In this document: positions 52,931-61,370 of the stretch, one piece after another
Numbering within the stretch: the stretch's first letter is position 1
Layout of the letters: each line of letters begins with the position of its first letter
NCBI RefSeq assembly: GCF_039528175.1
Contig: NZ_BAAALH010000003.1
Coordinates: forward strand, 43,741-107,740
DNA from: Citricoccus alkalitolerans
GTDB lineage: Bacteria > Actinomycetota > Actinomycetes > Actinomycetales > Micrococcaceae
Reading direction: 5' to 3'
DNA length: 64,000 nt
Translations under genes and position numbers: made by a program
The notes under the pieces: generated by a model
What the model was told of the DNA's origin: nothing
The model's database searches: none
The model's input: only the letters and a program-made list of their open reading frames with translations

Positions 52931-53388
52931 AGCTGCCCGTCTACCTCGGCTTGCTGCATCAGTCCGAGAAGACCCTGGCCGCGTCCTTCCGTCAGGTCGC
53001 CGAGGGGCACGGGGCCGAACCGGATGTCTACTACCTGTGCCATTCTCTGGCCGATCAATGCGACGCGCACGAGAAGGCCCTGGCTCCGATCGTGGACCGC
53101 TACGGGGAGGTCCAGGAGGTCGACGAACCCGAGCGCCTGCATGCCAGCGGTCTGTCCGAGACCCGGACCGGGCCCGTGGGCTTGTTACGGGACTTACAGG
53201 ACCTCTACTTGCTGGCCAGTCTCGTGGACATCACCTGGACGGCGGTCAAGCAGGCCGCTCAGGGGTTGCGCGACCAGGAGCTCATCCGGGTGGTTGAGCA
53301 ATGCGAGAGCCAGACCCAGGTCCAGTTGAGCTGGCTGGCCACCCGGATGAAGCAAGCCGCACCCCAAGCTTTGATCGTGGCCCAGTAA
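52927..53388 (+). CDS. Helical bundle protein coupled to the molybdoenzyme
   Basis: A 153-residue all-helical protein starting MKLPVYLGLLHQSEKTLAAS. It has FRQVAEGHGAEPDVYYLCHS, HEKALAPIVDRYGE, DLQDLYLLASLVDITWTAV and LIRVVEQCESQTQVQLSWLA. The spacing of Glu and His residues recalls ferritin-like bundles, but a full metal site cannot be assigned. It starts within the molybdoenzyme stop, implying a subunit or maturation partner. No family name is claimed. Confidence 0.72.
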   Translation: MKLPVYLGLLHQSEKTLAASFRQVAEGHGAEPDVYYLCHSLADQCDAHEKALAPIVDRYGEVQEVDEPERLHASGLSETRTGPVGLLRDLQDLYLLASLVDITWTAVKQAAQGLRDQELIRVVEQCESQTQVQLSWLATRMKQAAPQALIVAQ

Positions 53389-53663
53389 CGTCCCGGGCAG
53401 TGCCGGACCGGTGCCGCCGTCCCGCGTCGGGCGGGTCCGGTATACCCTGGGCCGCCTCAAACTCCACCCCGCTCTAGGCGGAGGTAGTACCGCGGACACG
53501 GTATGGGGATCCACGGGGGTCAGGAGAAGCATGTCTGTAGTCAGGGCAGGGACTTCATGTGCCACAGCATGTCCTGTCACGATGGACGTCGTCGCCGGCC
53601 TGCGCAGTCTGCGTGCAGTACGGACCTACGTTCGTTTTCGCCTGTATTAACTAAGGAAAGCCC
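53389..53663. other. Short spacer after the molybdoenzyme operon
   Basis: 275 bp without a gene. TAAGGAAAG at the end is the ribosome site of the next gene. Confidence 0.4.
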
Positions 53664-54008
53664 ATGGCGGAGATCCTCGTGAGGGTCGTTACTGCCTGTG
53701 CTCCAACTGTCCTATTCCAACTCTGGCGACGCCACCGCAAGGACAAGGCACAACCAGCCGAAGCGATGCCGGTCGGTATTCTCGCCACAGCCGCCGGAGT
53801 CTTGCTCGTCTATTTGGTGGTATTCATCATCCCTGTCATCCCGGCTTACGACTGGGGCGACATCCTCCTCGTGTGCATCAAACTCGGGACCGTCATGGTG
53901 GGTGCCGGGCTGACTTTCGGTGAGGTCCGATGTCGGCCTCGGAAAAGTCCATGGCTGCCTCCTGGAGTCCATTCCACCCTGTCACCGGGCGCAGACACCC
54001 AGCGCTGA
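53664..54008 (+). CDS. Small membrane protein of unknown function
   Basis: A 114-residue protein with AAGGAAAG before its ATG. It has a hydrophobic N-terminal segment, a basic loop (RRHRKDKAQPAEAMP) and two further segments (ILATAAGVLLVYLVVFIIPV and ILLVCIKLGTVMVGAGLTFG). The last 25 residues look non-native and may come from a frameshift. No family recognised. It lies just outside the hairpin element and recombinase. Confidence 0.5.
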   Translation: MAEILVRVVTACAPTVLFQLWRRHRKDKAQPAEAMPVGILATAAGVLLVYLVVFIIPVIPAYDWGDILLVCIKLGTVMVGAGLTFGEVRCRPRKSPWLPPGVHSTLSPGADTQR

Positions 54009-54330
54009 GCGTCCCACTCGACCGGCACGGGACCCTTTCGCATTGCTCCAGGCAGTGGTTGTGCGCGTTGATTCCATGTCTGCGGTCCGCACCCAACAAG
54101 GCAAGGTCTCGGCGCACCACACTGTCGGCGACTGTCTGGACCAGCTATCTGACTCAGCAGGAACTCCGCCGGGAGTACTTATCAGGCCGTCCCAGTTCCT
54201 TAGAACTGGGACACTCCCCCACCGGAGCGCTCAAGGACGACGACACGCCATGTATTCCGTCCCAAAAAGTAGGGTTCAAAAGGACATCCCGCGCGGCTCG
54301 TACAGATACGACTTTCGGTACAGTGTGGGC
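54009..54330. other. Spacer with a hairpin repeat and a candidate recombination site
   Basis: It holds copy 4 of the hairpin element (54189-54212). Near 54298-54327 it also holds an inverted sequence GTACAGATACGACTTTCGGT, directly in front of the recombinase ATG. No gene is supported. Confidence 0.5.
54189..54212 (+). repeat. Covarying hairpin element, copy 4
   Basis: GTCCCAGTTC (54189-54198) and GAACTGGGAC (54203-54212) form a perfect 10-bp stem with loop CTTA. Compared with 18797-18814, one stem pair is swapped (G-C for C-G), so pairing is conserved while sequence is not. A weakly similar tail follows to about 54245. Confidence 0.65.
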
Positions 54331-54921
54331 ATGGATATCGGATACGCGCGGGTCTCGACCACGAAACAGGACCTGGATCGGCAGATCGACGCCCTGCGCC
54401 AAGAGGGCATCGCGGGGAAGCGGATCTACGTCGACAAGAAATCCGGGGCCACCACCAACCGGCCCGGGCTCCACGCCGCCCTGGACCAGGCCCGGGAGGG
54501 GGACGTCATCGTCGTGCACACCCTGGATCGCTTGGGCCGCACCGTCCGGGACACCTTGAACCTCATCCACGACCTCGCCGACCGCGGCGTCGGCGTGCGG
54601 AACCTGGCCGACCCGATCAAGGTGGACTCCTCCAACCCCGAAGACCCGATGTCCCAGCTGGCCGTGGTGATGCTTGCCCTCTTCGGGCAGATGGAACGCA
54701 CCTACGCCATCGAACGCGCCGCCCACGCCCGCGCCGTGGCCACCGCGAAGGGCCGGCGGATCGGCCGGCCCAGCGTGGTCGATCCCAGCAAGCTGGCCTA
54801 CGCGGAGCACCTGCGCAACGAGGGCCACACCATCGCCCAGATCGTGGAGAAAACTGGCATCACCCGCACCACCCTGTACCGGCACCTCCCACCTCGGCCC
54901 CCTGCGTCCCTCACTGCCTAG
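54331..54921 (+). CDS. Serine recombinase (resolvase/invertase family)
   Basis: A 196-residue small serine recombinase. The nucleophile Ser9 lies in GYARVSTTKQDLDRQIDAL. The catalytic Arg-rich block appears as DVIVVHTLDRLGRTVRDTLN, and the dimer helix as MLALFGQMERTYAIERAAHA. The C-terminal HTH is IAQIVEKTGITRTTLYRHL. It resolves or inverts DNA at a site usually next to its own gene; an inverted sequence at 54298-54327 is a candidate. It marks the left boundary of the Gabija-bearing island. Confidence 0.93.
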   Translation: MDIGYARVSTTKQDLDRQIDALRQEGIAGKRIYVDKKSGATTNRPGLHAALDQAREGDVIVVHTLDRLGRTVRDTLNLIHDLADRGVGVRNLADPIKVDSSNPEDPMSQLAVVMLALFGQMERTYAIERAAHARAVATAKGRRIGRPSVVDPSKLAYAEHLRNEGHTIAQIVEKTGITRTTLYRHLPPRPPASLTA

Positions 54922-55240
54922 GAGTAGGCCCCCCGACTGCACGGGCGCTTATCCGGGGGCTTGACGTTCGGACGTCCTTCTCATCGACAAGCGATTCAGG
55001 CCCCGTCCTCAATTGGGCGGAGGTTTCCGACGTCACCTCCTAGCCACGTGGACCCATAAGGGCTAGCGCAAGACCGAGCCATTCGTCCTCGTGCAGGATG
55101 ATGGGGACAGGCAGTTCGAGGTCGATCCGCACTTCTTCTGCGAGGTCACCGGATGTTCTCCGGAATGAGGGCTCCGCTGCCTGCCAGCATCGAGGAACGA
55201 GCGTGGTTGGAGACAAGATGGAGATGGGAAAGAGGCCCTC
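54922..55240. other. Spacer upstream of the Gabija operon
   Basis: On the minus strand a reading without a start (DLAEEVRIDLELPVPIILHE, ending at 55040) looks protein-like and may be a gene fragment. Otherwise this holds the promoter of gajA, with the ribosome-site-like GGGAAAGAGG before ATG 55241. Confidence 0.4.
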
Positions 55241-57166
55241 ATGAAGATCACGGCATTGCGACTGAGCAACTTTCAGTCATTCGGGCCTGCTCCAACGACG
55301 ATCCAACTTTCGGATCTGACTTATGTGTTGGGCCCAAACGGGTCCGGCAAGACCGTGGTTTTGGAAGCCTTGTCGCGCCTGTTCAGCCCCATCGTTCCGC
55401 AACGTACGATTCGACTCAGCGATTTCCACGTTCCTGCAGCCGGTATCCCGACTGAGGCCCAGGACGAGGAAGTCCCGACGCTGTGGATCGAAGTCGACAT
55501 CGAGTTCCCCGAGGCGGCACGAGAAGGCCAGCATGCCTCGATCCCGCCGAACTTCTCGCATATGGCGATCGACAGCGAGAACGGAGTGCCCCGGATTCGT
55601 GTCCGGTTGACTGCGGAGCTCGCTGCCGACGGCGTCATCGACGAGCGGATCGAGTACGTTCTGCGTACTGACGAGTCTGGCAAGCCTGAAGAGACCGCGG
55701 CCATGACCAGGTACGACCGCGGCCATATCGAAGTCCACTACCTACCAGCCCGTCGAGATCCAACTGACCATATTTCCTATACGACAACATCGCTGATTGG
55801 GCGCACACTTCGCGCGGCGGATTGGGCACAAGAACGGGCCACCCTCGCTGACCTAACCGAAAAGATCACCGAGGCGCTCACCGCGAACAATGCTGTGTCG
55901 AGCGTCGGTGTCCACCTCACCAAGGAGTGGAAAGGTCTACATCAGGGTTCGTTCTTCGCCGACCCCTCGATTGCCTTCGGTCGCGGTGAACTGGAAGGGG
56001 TGTTGCGGCAACTCACCGTCACCTTCGCCCCCTCTCATGATGGCGCGCCACTGCCAGTCGAACGACTCAGCGACGGACAGAAATCGTTGCTGTACATCTC
56101 CCTCGTGCTGTCTTGGCAGTCCCTTGCCCGACGAGTGCTCGCAGGCGAGGAGAAGTCTTTGGACGCGGACAAGTTGCGTCCCCCCGTGCACACCGTGATT
56201 GCGTTGGAGGAACCGGAAAACAGCCTGGCGCCACAGTATCTAGGCCGGATCATCCGGCAACTTCGCGGCGCCTGCGAGACTGGCGACGTGCAGGCCCTCA
56301 TTGCCACCCATGCGCCCGCGCTCCTGCGCCGCGTCGACCCAGAATCGATCTCTTTCCTGCGCCTGAACGAGAACCGCCAGACCACGGTGCACCGCATCAA
56401 ACTCCCCGAGAACGACGAAGAAGCAGCGAAGTATGTCCAGGAAGCGGTGGAGGCATACCCCGAGCTCTACTTCTCACGGTTGGTCGTGTTAGGAGAGGGT
56501 GCGAGTGAGCAGGTCGTCCTGCCGCGCGTGCTCGCTGCCGCAGGCATCGGTGAAGATGATGCATCGATCTCAGTCGTGCCTCTCGGCGGCCGGCACGTGA
56601 ACCACTTGTGGCGGCTGCTCAACGAGCTCCAGATTCCCCACGTAACCTTGCTGGATTTGGACAGCGGCCGCTACCACGGCGGGTGGGGACGCGTCCGCAA
56701 CGCTCTGAAGCAGATCAATAAAATCAGTCCCGGAACATTTGCTCTGGACGCGATCGCGGGGCTTCCCAAGTGGAACGACGACGAGGCATTCCCCGTCTAC
56801 AAAGACGATCCGGGCCCAATCCTCGCCTTAGAACGCCGTGGAGTGTTTTTCTCAGCGCCGGTGGATCTTGACCTGCTGATGCTCGAAGCGTTCCCCGATG
56901 CTTACAGTGTCGACCCCAGCGAGCCGGACGACGAGACCATCATTGCTGTCCTCGGCAAGTCACACTGCCGTGAGGAGCGCCTCGATCAAGAGCTGCGGCG
57001 ACTTTTCAACGACTATCACGAGAAATTCGGGGAGAAGAGCAAACCCGCCACACACCTCGCCGCCCTATCCACGTTGGGCGATGACGCGCTTATGAAAGAC
57101 CTTCCCGCCGTCCTCGCCCGTCTCGTCGGCTGCGTGCGGCTCAAGCTCGCGGAGTTGCCCGAATGA
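55241..57166 (+). CDS. gajA: GajA-like OLD-family ATPase/TOPRIM nuclease (Gabija)
   Basis: A 641-residue protein. The ABC-type ATPase domain has Walker A GPNGSGKT (residues 31-38), a signature-like RLSDGQKSLLYISLVLSWQ near 275 and Walker B HTVIALEEPENSLAPQYLG near 312-325. A TOPRIM domain follows: VVLGEGASEQVVLPRVL (about 415) with its Glu, and TLLDLDSGRYHGGWG (about 469) with the Asp pair. This is the GajA arrangement; GajA nicks phage DNA when nucleotide levels fall. The start codon of the helicase gene overlaps its stop (ATGA). The identity rests on domain order and on the partner gene. Confidence 0.9.
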   Translation: MKITALRLSNFQSFGPAPTTIQLSDLTYVLGPNGSGKTVVLEALSRLFSPIVPQRTIRLSDFHVPAAGIPTEAQDEEVPTLWIEVDIEFPEAAREGQHASIPPNFSHMAIDSENGVPRIRVRLTAELAADGVIDERIEYVLRTDESGKPEETAAMTRYDRGHIEVHYLPARRDPTDHISYTTTSLIGRTLRAADWAQERATLADLTEKITEALTANNAVSSVGVHLTKEWKGLHQGSFFADPSIAFGRGELEGVLRQLTVTFAPSHDGAPLPVERLSDGQKSLLYISLVLSWQSLARRVLAGEEKSLDADKLRPPVHTVIALEEPENSLAPQYLGRIIRQLRGACETGDVQALIATHAPALLRRVDPESISFLRLNENRQTTVHRIKLPENDEEAAKYVQEAVEAYPELYFSRLVVLGEGASEQVVLPRVLAAAGIGEDDASISVVPLGGRHVNHLWRLLNELQIPHVTLLDLDSGRYHGGWGRVRNALKQINKISPGTFALDAIAGLPKWNDDEAFPVYKDDPGPILALERRGVFFSAPVDLDLLMLEAFPDAYSVDPSEPDDETIIAVLGKSHCREERLDQELRRLFNDYHEKFGEKSKPATHLAALSTLGDDALMKDLPAVLARLVGCVRLKLAELPE

Positions 57167-58821
57167 TCCGCGCCGACGAGTGGTCTCCGATAGGCGGGTT
57201 CATCTTGGAGCCCAACGCGCTGAAGGCAGCCACGATGTTGGATCAAAACGTTGTGGTCGCAGCAGGGCCCGGGGCCGGCAAGACCGAGCTGCTGGCGCAG
57301 CGCGCGGATTTCCTGTTCCGCACCGGAGCCTGCCCGTACCCGCGACGGATACTTGCCGTCTCCTTCAAGGTTGACGCGGCGCGCAACCTTCGTGACCGCG
57401 TGCGACGCCGATCAGGTGCTCAGTTCGCGAGCCGGTTCGACAGCCTCACGTTCCATGCTTTCGCGAAACGGATCATCGACAACTATCGCCCCGCCCTCAC
57501 CGGACAGAACGCCCTCAACGCCGATTACCGCATCGACCGGGACCAACGGATTGCCGGTGAGCAGATCACCTTTGATGATCTCGTCCCGTTCGCGGTGGAA
57601 ATCCTGGAGAAGAACCTGTATGCACGTGGCGGGATCCGCCAAACCTACAGCCACGTGTTCCTCGACGAGTTCCAAGATGCCACCGGCGACCAGTACGAAT
57701 TGATCAAGAAGGCGTTCGGTCCATCGGGGGCGGTCCTGACCGCCGTCGGTGACGTCAAGCAACGCATCATGGCCTGGGCCGGCGCCTTGGACGGCATCCT
57801 CAAGGACTATGCAGACGACTTCACCGCCGAGTCCCTGCCCCTGTACCAAAACTTCAGGTCGGCGCTTCGGCTGCGCCGAATGCAGAACCGCATGATCGCG
57901 CAGATGGATCCCGATGCGGCCATTGACGGAGCCACCCTGTCCGGTGACGAAGGCGTCATCGAGGTACTCGCTTTCGACACCGATGACGACGAAGCCGAGC
58001 ACATCGCAGAACAGGTGCAGGACTGGCTTGCCGCCGGGAGCGATCCTGCCGAAATCGGGATTTTGGTCCGTCAACAACCGCACCTGTACGCGGCCAGGTT
58101 GGGGCAGGCTCTCACATCACGCGGCATCCCGTTCCGTAACGAGCAGGCCTTTCAGGACCTCGCAGCTGAACCCGCCGCGGTGCTCATGTTCAACTTCATC
58201 CGTGTCATTGCCGCAGAACGGCAGGCAGGCGCCTACGCCGAGCTGATGCGTCTTGCCAGGCGGCCCGCTGCCTCGGAGGATGAAGCCCACCGCTTCGATA
58301 GGAGTCTCAAACGACTCATCCAGGACGCCCGTGACGATCTCCGCGCGTTCCCGGACAGGGAATCCGACCCGGCATTCTGGCACGGATGGGTGGAGAAATT
58401 GCTCGACCTGGTGTCGCGGCCCGTACTCGTCGCACTCTCACCCGGATACCAGCACGGTGCTCATCTGGCCGACGTGATTGACAAAGCTCGGGGCTCGTTC
58501 GAGAAAATGATCAGCCTCGACGGCGATGCGCTGTCCGCGGTGAAACGGCTTTCTGGCACCGACGCGATCCGAATCCTCACCATCCACAAGTGCAAGGGCC
58601 TCGAATTCGAGCACGTCGTAGTAGTTGGTGTCGAGCGCGAGTCCTTCTGGGGCAAGCCAGAGGCTGCGATCTCGGAGTTTTTCGTCGCGATCTCCCGGGC
58701 CAAAACTCATCTCACACTTACCCGGGCCGAGTACCGGAAGCGCCCTGACGGGCACAAGGGTCGGTGGGATGCGCACCGCCGAGCTCACAGTGGCTTCCTT
58801 GATTTCGCGCGCGACAGTTAG
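57163..58821 (+). CDS. gajB: GajB-like UvrD/Rep-type helicase (Gabija)
   Basis: A 552-residue SF1 helicase. Walker A is AAGPGAGKTELL (about 34-45) and Walker B VFLDEFQDATGDQYELI (about 164). Motif III is AVGDVKQRIMAWAGA and motif IV LPLYQNFRS. Motif V is ILTIHKCKGLEFEHVVVVG and motif VI FFVAISRAKTHLTLT. The short length without a nuclease domain is typical of GajB. In Gabija, GajB senses DNA ends or ssDNA and stimulates GajA. Translational overlap with gajA supports a complex of fixed ratio. Confidence 0.9.
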   Translation: MIRADEWSPIGGFILEPNALKAATMLDQNVVVAAGPGAGKTELLAQRADFLFRTGACPYPRRILAVSFKVDAARNLRDRVRRRSGAQFASRFDSLTFHAFAKRIIDNYRPALTGQNALNADYRIDRDQRIAGEQITFDDLVPFAVEILEKNLYARGGIRQTYSHVFLDEFQDATGDQYELIKKAFGPSGAVLTAVGDVKQRIMAWAGALDGILKDYADDFTAESLPLYQNFRSALRLRRMQNRMIAQMDPDAAIDGATLSGDEGVIEVLAFDTDDDEAEHIAEQVQDWLAAGSDPAEIGILVRQQPHLYAARLGQALTSRGIPFRNEQAFQDLAAEPAAVLMFNFIRVIAAERQAGAYAELMRLARRPAASEDEAHRFDRSLKRLIQDARDDLRAFPDRESDPAFWHGWVEKLLDLVSRPVLVALSPGYQHGAHLADVIDKARGSFEKMISLDGDALSAVKRLSGTDAIRILTIHKCKGLEFEHVVVVGVERESFWGKPEAAISEFFVAISRAKTHLTLTRAEYRKRPDGHKGRWDAHRRAHSGFLDFARDS

Positions 58822-59028
58822 GACGTGTTCGGCGCTTCGATCACAGCCAACGCCTTGCCTGAGAGATCGCATCATGCGCCAGTGCGGCCTCAACGACTCG
58901 GAACATCCCTCGCAAGCATGTCACCCTGTGTCCCCCCTCGCGCTTTCGAAAACCGGCGATATGAAGACAATTTCTAAAGTGTATGCTGACTTGCAGGGAA
59001 GTCAGTCTAAAGTTGAAACGGGGCCACG
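58822..59028 (+). promoter_or_regulatory. Promoter with inverted and direct repeats
   Basis: CTGACTT (58986-58992) and AAGTCAG (58999-59005) form a 7-bp inverted repeat. It is flanked by direct repeats TCTAAAGT at 58973-58980 and 59006-59013. A -10-like TATGCT lies at 58982-58987. It is probably the operator of the two-gene unit that encodes an XRE-ImmA regulator. Confidence 0.55.
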
Positions 59029-59820
59029 GTGACATCTTCTGAAGCTGAAGTTTGGGCGGCGCAAGTCATGGGGCCTTCGGGTCCGGAAGTCAGGGAGAGG
59101 CTGCCCGGCGTGCTAGTCGACGCGCACAACAAATGTGCGGCCTGGCAGAACACGACTGGTCTCCCCACCGCACACCCATATGGCCTGATGTGGATTACGG
59201 TGCCCAATGCCGTAGCAAGAGAACTCGGCGGGCTGCCGGGAGCGGACAAGTTCCGCCCCCGCAACGGTCAGTATCCGGTGCTTTCGTTCAATGGAGTGCC
59301 GCTCCTTACCTGGCGTGTCTCGAAAGATCACATCTCGCATTTTGAGGATACGGCGCTGGGCGAGTCCGTGACCGGATCGAAGCGTGCTCTGTTTGAGCGG
59401 CGACCGGTGCAGCCCATGTTCGACTTTTCGGAGCTGGAGGGCAGCTCATCTGACGCTCAGGCGCCAGAAGCTGGCGAAGGCGACGATTTGCGCCAGGTGA
59501 TCAGCGAACTCGTCGGTGAGGATGCCCACGTGGCCCTGTTGGCTTATTCCAGCAATCAGCATGCCCTGCTGTCCGCGTACTACGGGTATGCGAAGCTGCG
59601 GGACGACGACGTGGTCGAATACTCCTTTTACGAGAAAATAGACCTCGAAGGTGCAACGGCGCGACAGCTCCGTCCGGTGTCAGATTTCGACGCCTCGGAT
59701 TCCTTCGATGCGGGCGACCTCGACGGCCTGAGCCTCCGCGCACGTACACCGGTTGAGGGAACTCCGTCCCTCGAGCGTCCAATCGTCTTGCCGTCAGCCG
59801 CTGAAGAAGACAATGACTAA
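59029..59820 (+). CDS. Unknown protein coupled to an XRE-ImmA gene
   Basis: A 263-residue protein from a GTG at 59029 with no strong ribosome site. The N-terminal 130 residues look folded: LPGVLVDAHNKCAAWQNTTG, AHPYGLMWITVPNAVARELG, KFRPRNGQYPVLSFNGVPLL and TWRVSKDHISHFED. An acidic linker (SSSDAQAPEAGEGDD) leads to a second alpha/beta part (HVALLAYSSNQHALLSAYYG). The C-terminus is acidic. I recognise no family. It overlaps the XRE-ImmA gene by 8 bp, so the two proteins very likely act as a pair, either as toxin/antitoxin-like or as effector and protease-regulated repressor. Confidence 0.72.
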   Translation: MTSSEAEVWAAQVMGPSGPEVRERLPGVLVDAHNKCAAWQNTTGLPTAHPYGLMWITVPNAVARELGGLPGADKFRPRNGQYPVLSFNGVPLLTWRVSKDHISHFEDTALGESVTGSKRALFERRPVQPMFDFSELEGSSSDAQAPEAGEGDDLRQVISELVGEDAHVALLAYSSNQHALLSAYYGYAKLRDDDVVEYSFYEKIDLEGATARQLRPVSDFDASDSFDAGDLDGLSLRARTPVEGTPSLERPIVLPSAAEEDND

Positions 59821-60940
59821 GTTCGACCAGCCCAGCCTTTTCCCCGAGAAAGTAGCGGCCTTAGCCTTCGACCCCCGTCGCCTCACTCAAGCGCGATTGC
59901 TCGCGGGGCGGACAAAGCAGGACGTGGCTACTTCACTTGGGATATCCGGCGCTGCACTCGGTCAGTACGAAGCCGGGATAACCACCCCTCGACCTGACCA
60001 GTTGCCTAAGCTGGCCGACAGTCTCGGTGTCCCGCTCGGGTTCTTTACGGGCGGACGGCCTCACGCACACCTGGATGCATCCACTGCCCATTTCCGCAGT
60101 CTGAGGAGCACCCGAGTCTCACAGCGAGCCAAAGCTGTCACTTATGTTGAGTTGCTCTGGGAACTTACCTATGCGCTGGAACACTATGTCGAACTCCCCT
60201 ACGCCGACCTCCCGGATTTCGGTGGCGAGGAACAGCTCTCAACGCCTGAAGCCGCGGCCCGGGAACTGCGCCGCCACTGGGGAATTGTGAAGGGACCATT
60301 CCGTCACCTCATCAGGACGATGGAGCAGCATGGAATCATCGTTTCGATGACATCGCTCGGTGATGAGGTCGCCCGCGTCGATGCCTTCTCCACGTCGCAT
60401 CTCCCTCGGCCGTTTGTCATCCTAACTCCCGATCGCGCTGACGATGTCTATCGTTCGAGGTTTACCGTCGCCCATGAATTGGGCCACCTCGTGCTTCATC
60501 ATGACGTGGCGGCTGGCGACGTCGAGAAGGAGAAGGAAGCCGATCGCTTCGCAGCGGAACTTCTCGCGCCAGCCGCCCAGATCGCCGACGAGCTATCAAC
60601 TCGGATACAGCTCAACGCCTTGGAGGAAGTTAGCCGACGCTGGGGCGTTTCCCAGAAAGCTCTTGTTTACCGGAGCCGGGAGCTAGGCCTTGTATCGGAT
60701 ACTTCCGTGCGCAGGGCATACCAAAAGCTCGAGCAGTTGCGCGCCGCCGGAATCCTGCAGAACCAGCCCATCAGGCTTTTCCCCGGAGAAACCCCAGCTC
60801 TACTGTCAAAGGCCTTCGAACTCGCCCAAGAGGGCGGGTTGACAATGGAACGGTTGGCCAAGCAGCTGTCATGGACGCCATCGATGGTCAGAACCGTGTT
60901 GGGGGAAGAGGATACGAGGCCTAAGCTCCGATTAATTTAG
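59813..60940 (+). CDS. XRE-family HTH fused to ImmA/IrrE metallopeptidase
   Basis: A 375-residue protein. Residues of about 20-78 are an XRE helix-turn-helix (LTQARLLAGRTKQDVATSLG, GQYEAGITTPRPDQLPKLA). Residues of about 150-300 are an ImmA/IrrE peptidase with the zinc motif HELGH in FTVAHELGHLVLHHD and a downstream Glu-rich region EKEKEADRFAAELLAPA. The C-terminal 70 residues carry a second helical module. ImmA proteins cleave repressors to induce mobile elements or abortive responses. The linked unknown protein is the likely substrate, toxin or cofactor. Confidence 0.9.
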   Translation: MTKFDQPSLFPEKVAALAFDPRRLTQARLLAGRTKQDVATSLGISGAALGQYEAGITTPRPDQLPKLADSLGVPLGFFTGGRPHAHLDASTAHFRSLRSTRVSQRAKAVTYVELLWELTYALEHYVELPYADLPDFGGEEQLSTPEAAARELRRHWGIVKGPFRHLIRTMEQHGIIVSMTSLGDEVARVDAFSTSHLPRPFVILTPDRADDVYRSRFTVAHELGHLVLHHDVAAGDVEKEKEADRFAAELLAPAAQIADELSTRIQLNALEEVSRRWGVSQKALVYRSRELGLVSDTSVRRAYQKLEQLRAAGILQNQPIRLFPGETPALLSKAFELAQEGGLTMERLAKQLSWTPSMVRTVLGEEDTRPKLRLI

Positions 60941-61370
60941 ACACAATCTGCAGTTAGGTCTGCTGAACAGGAATTGCCGCATCCGGCGGAGGGCCGGTTA
61001 GGGCGATCTGGATACGCAGGACGAACCCCAAAGCCGAACGTGTACGCGAGCTTTACCATCTCATCGCCGACTACGCCGCAGCACATGGCGGGCATTGCAT
61101 GTAGCGGTTGTCGATCATGCCAGGTGCTCCGGTGACTGGCTGCAGAGCAAGATTGTCCACGACTGGTACGGAGGCTAGAAGCTCATACCTGCCTCGTGGT
61201 TGGCCCTAATGGATACCGGCGGGCGACCGTGTCTATTTAAAAATAAGTAACCCCACACCGTTACGGTGTGGGGTTACTTATAAGTCTGACCCCCGGTGCT
61301 TCACGGCTCGTACCCTGCGGGTAGTCCGGAGAGGCACCATATGGGGGAATACGTTAAGTAGTGTATCTCT
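60941..61370. other. Spacer with an 18-bp perfect hairpin
   Basis: No gene with support; a plus-strand reading near 61020-61100 (KAERVRELYHLIADYAAAHG) may be a fragment. The hairpin is at 61243-61281. Just before the Abi gene, TAGTGT (about 61357-61362) could be a -10 for a leaderless transcript. Confidence 0.45.
61243..61281. terminator. 18-bp perfect hairpin
   Basis: ATAAGTAACCCCACACCG (61243-61260) pairs exactly with the mirror sequence at 61264-61281 over a TTA loop. It has an AT-rich base and T-rich flanks on both strands. It could terminate the XRE-ImmA transcript or mark an element end. Confidence 0.55.
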
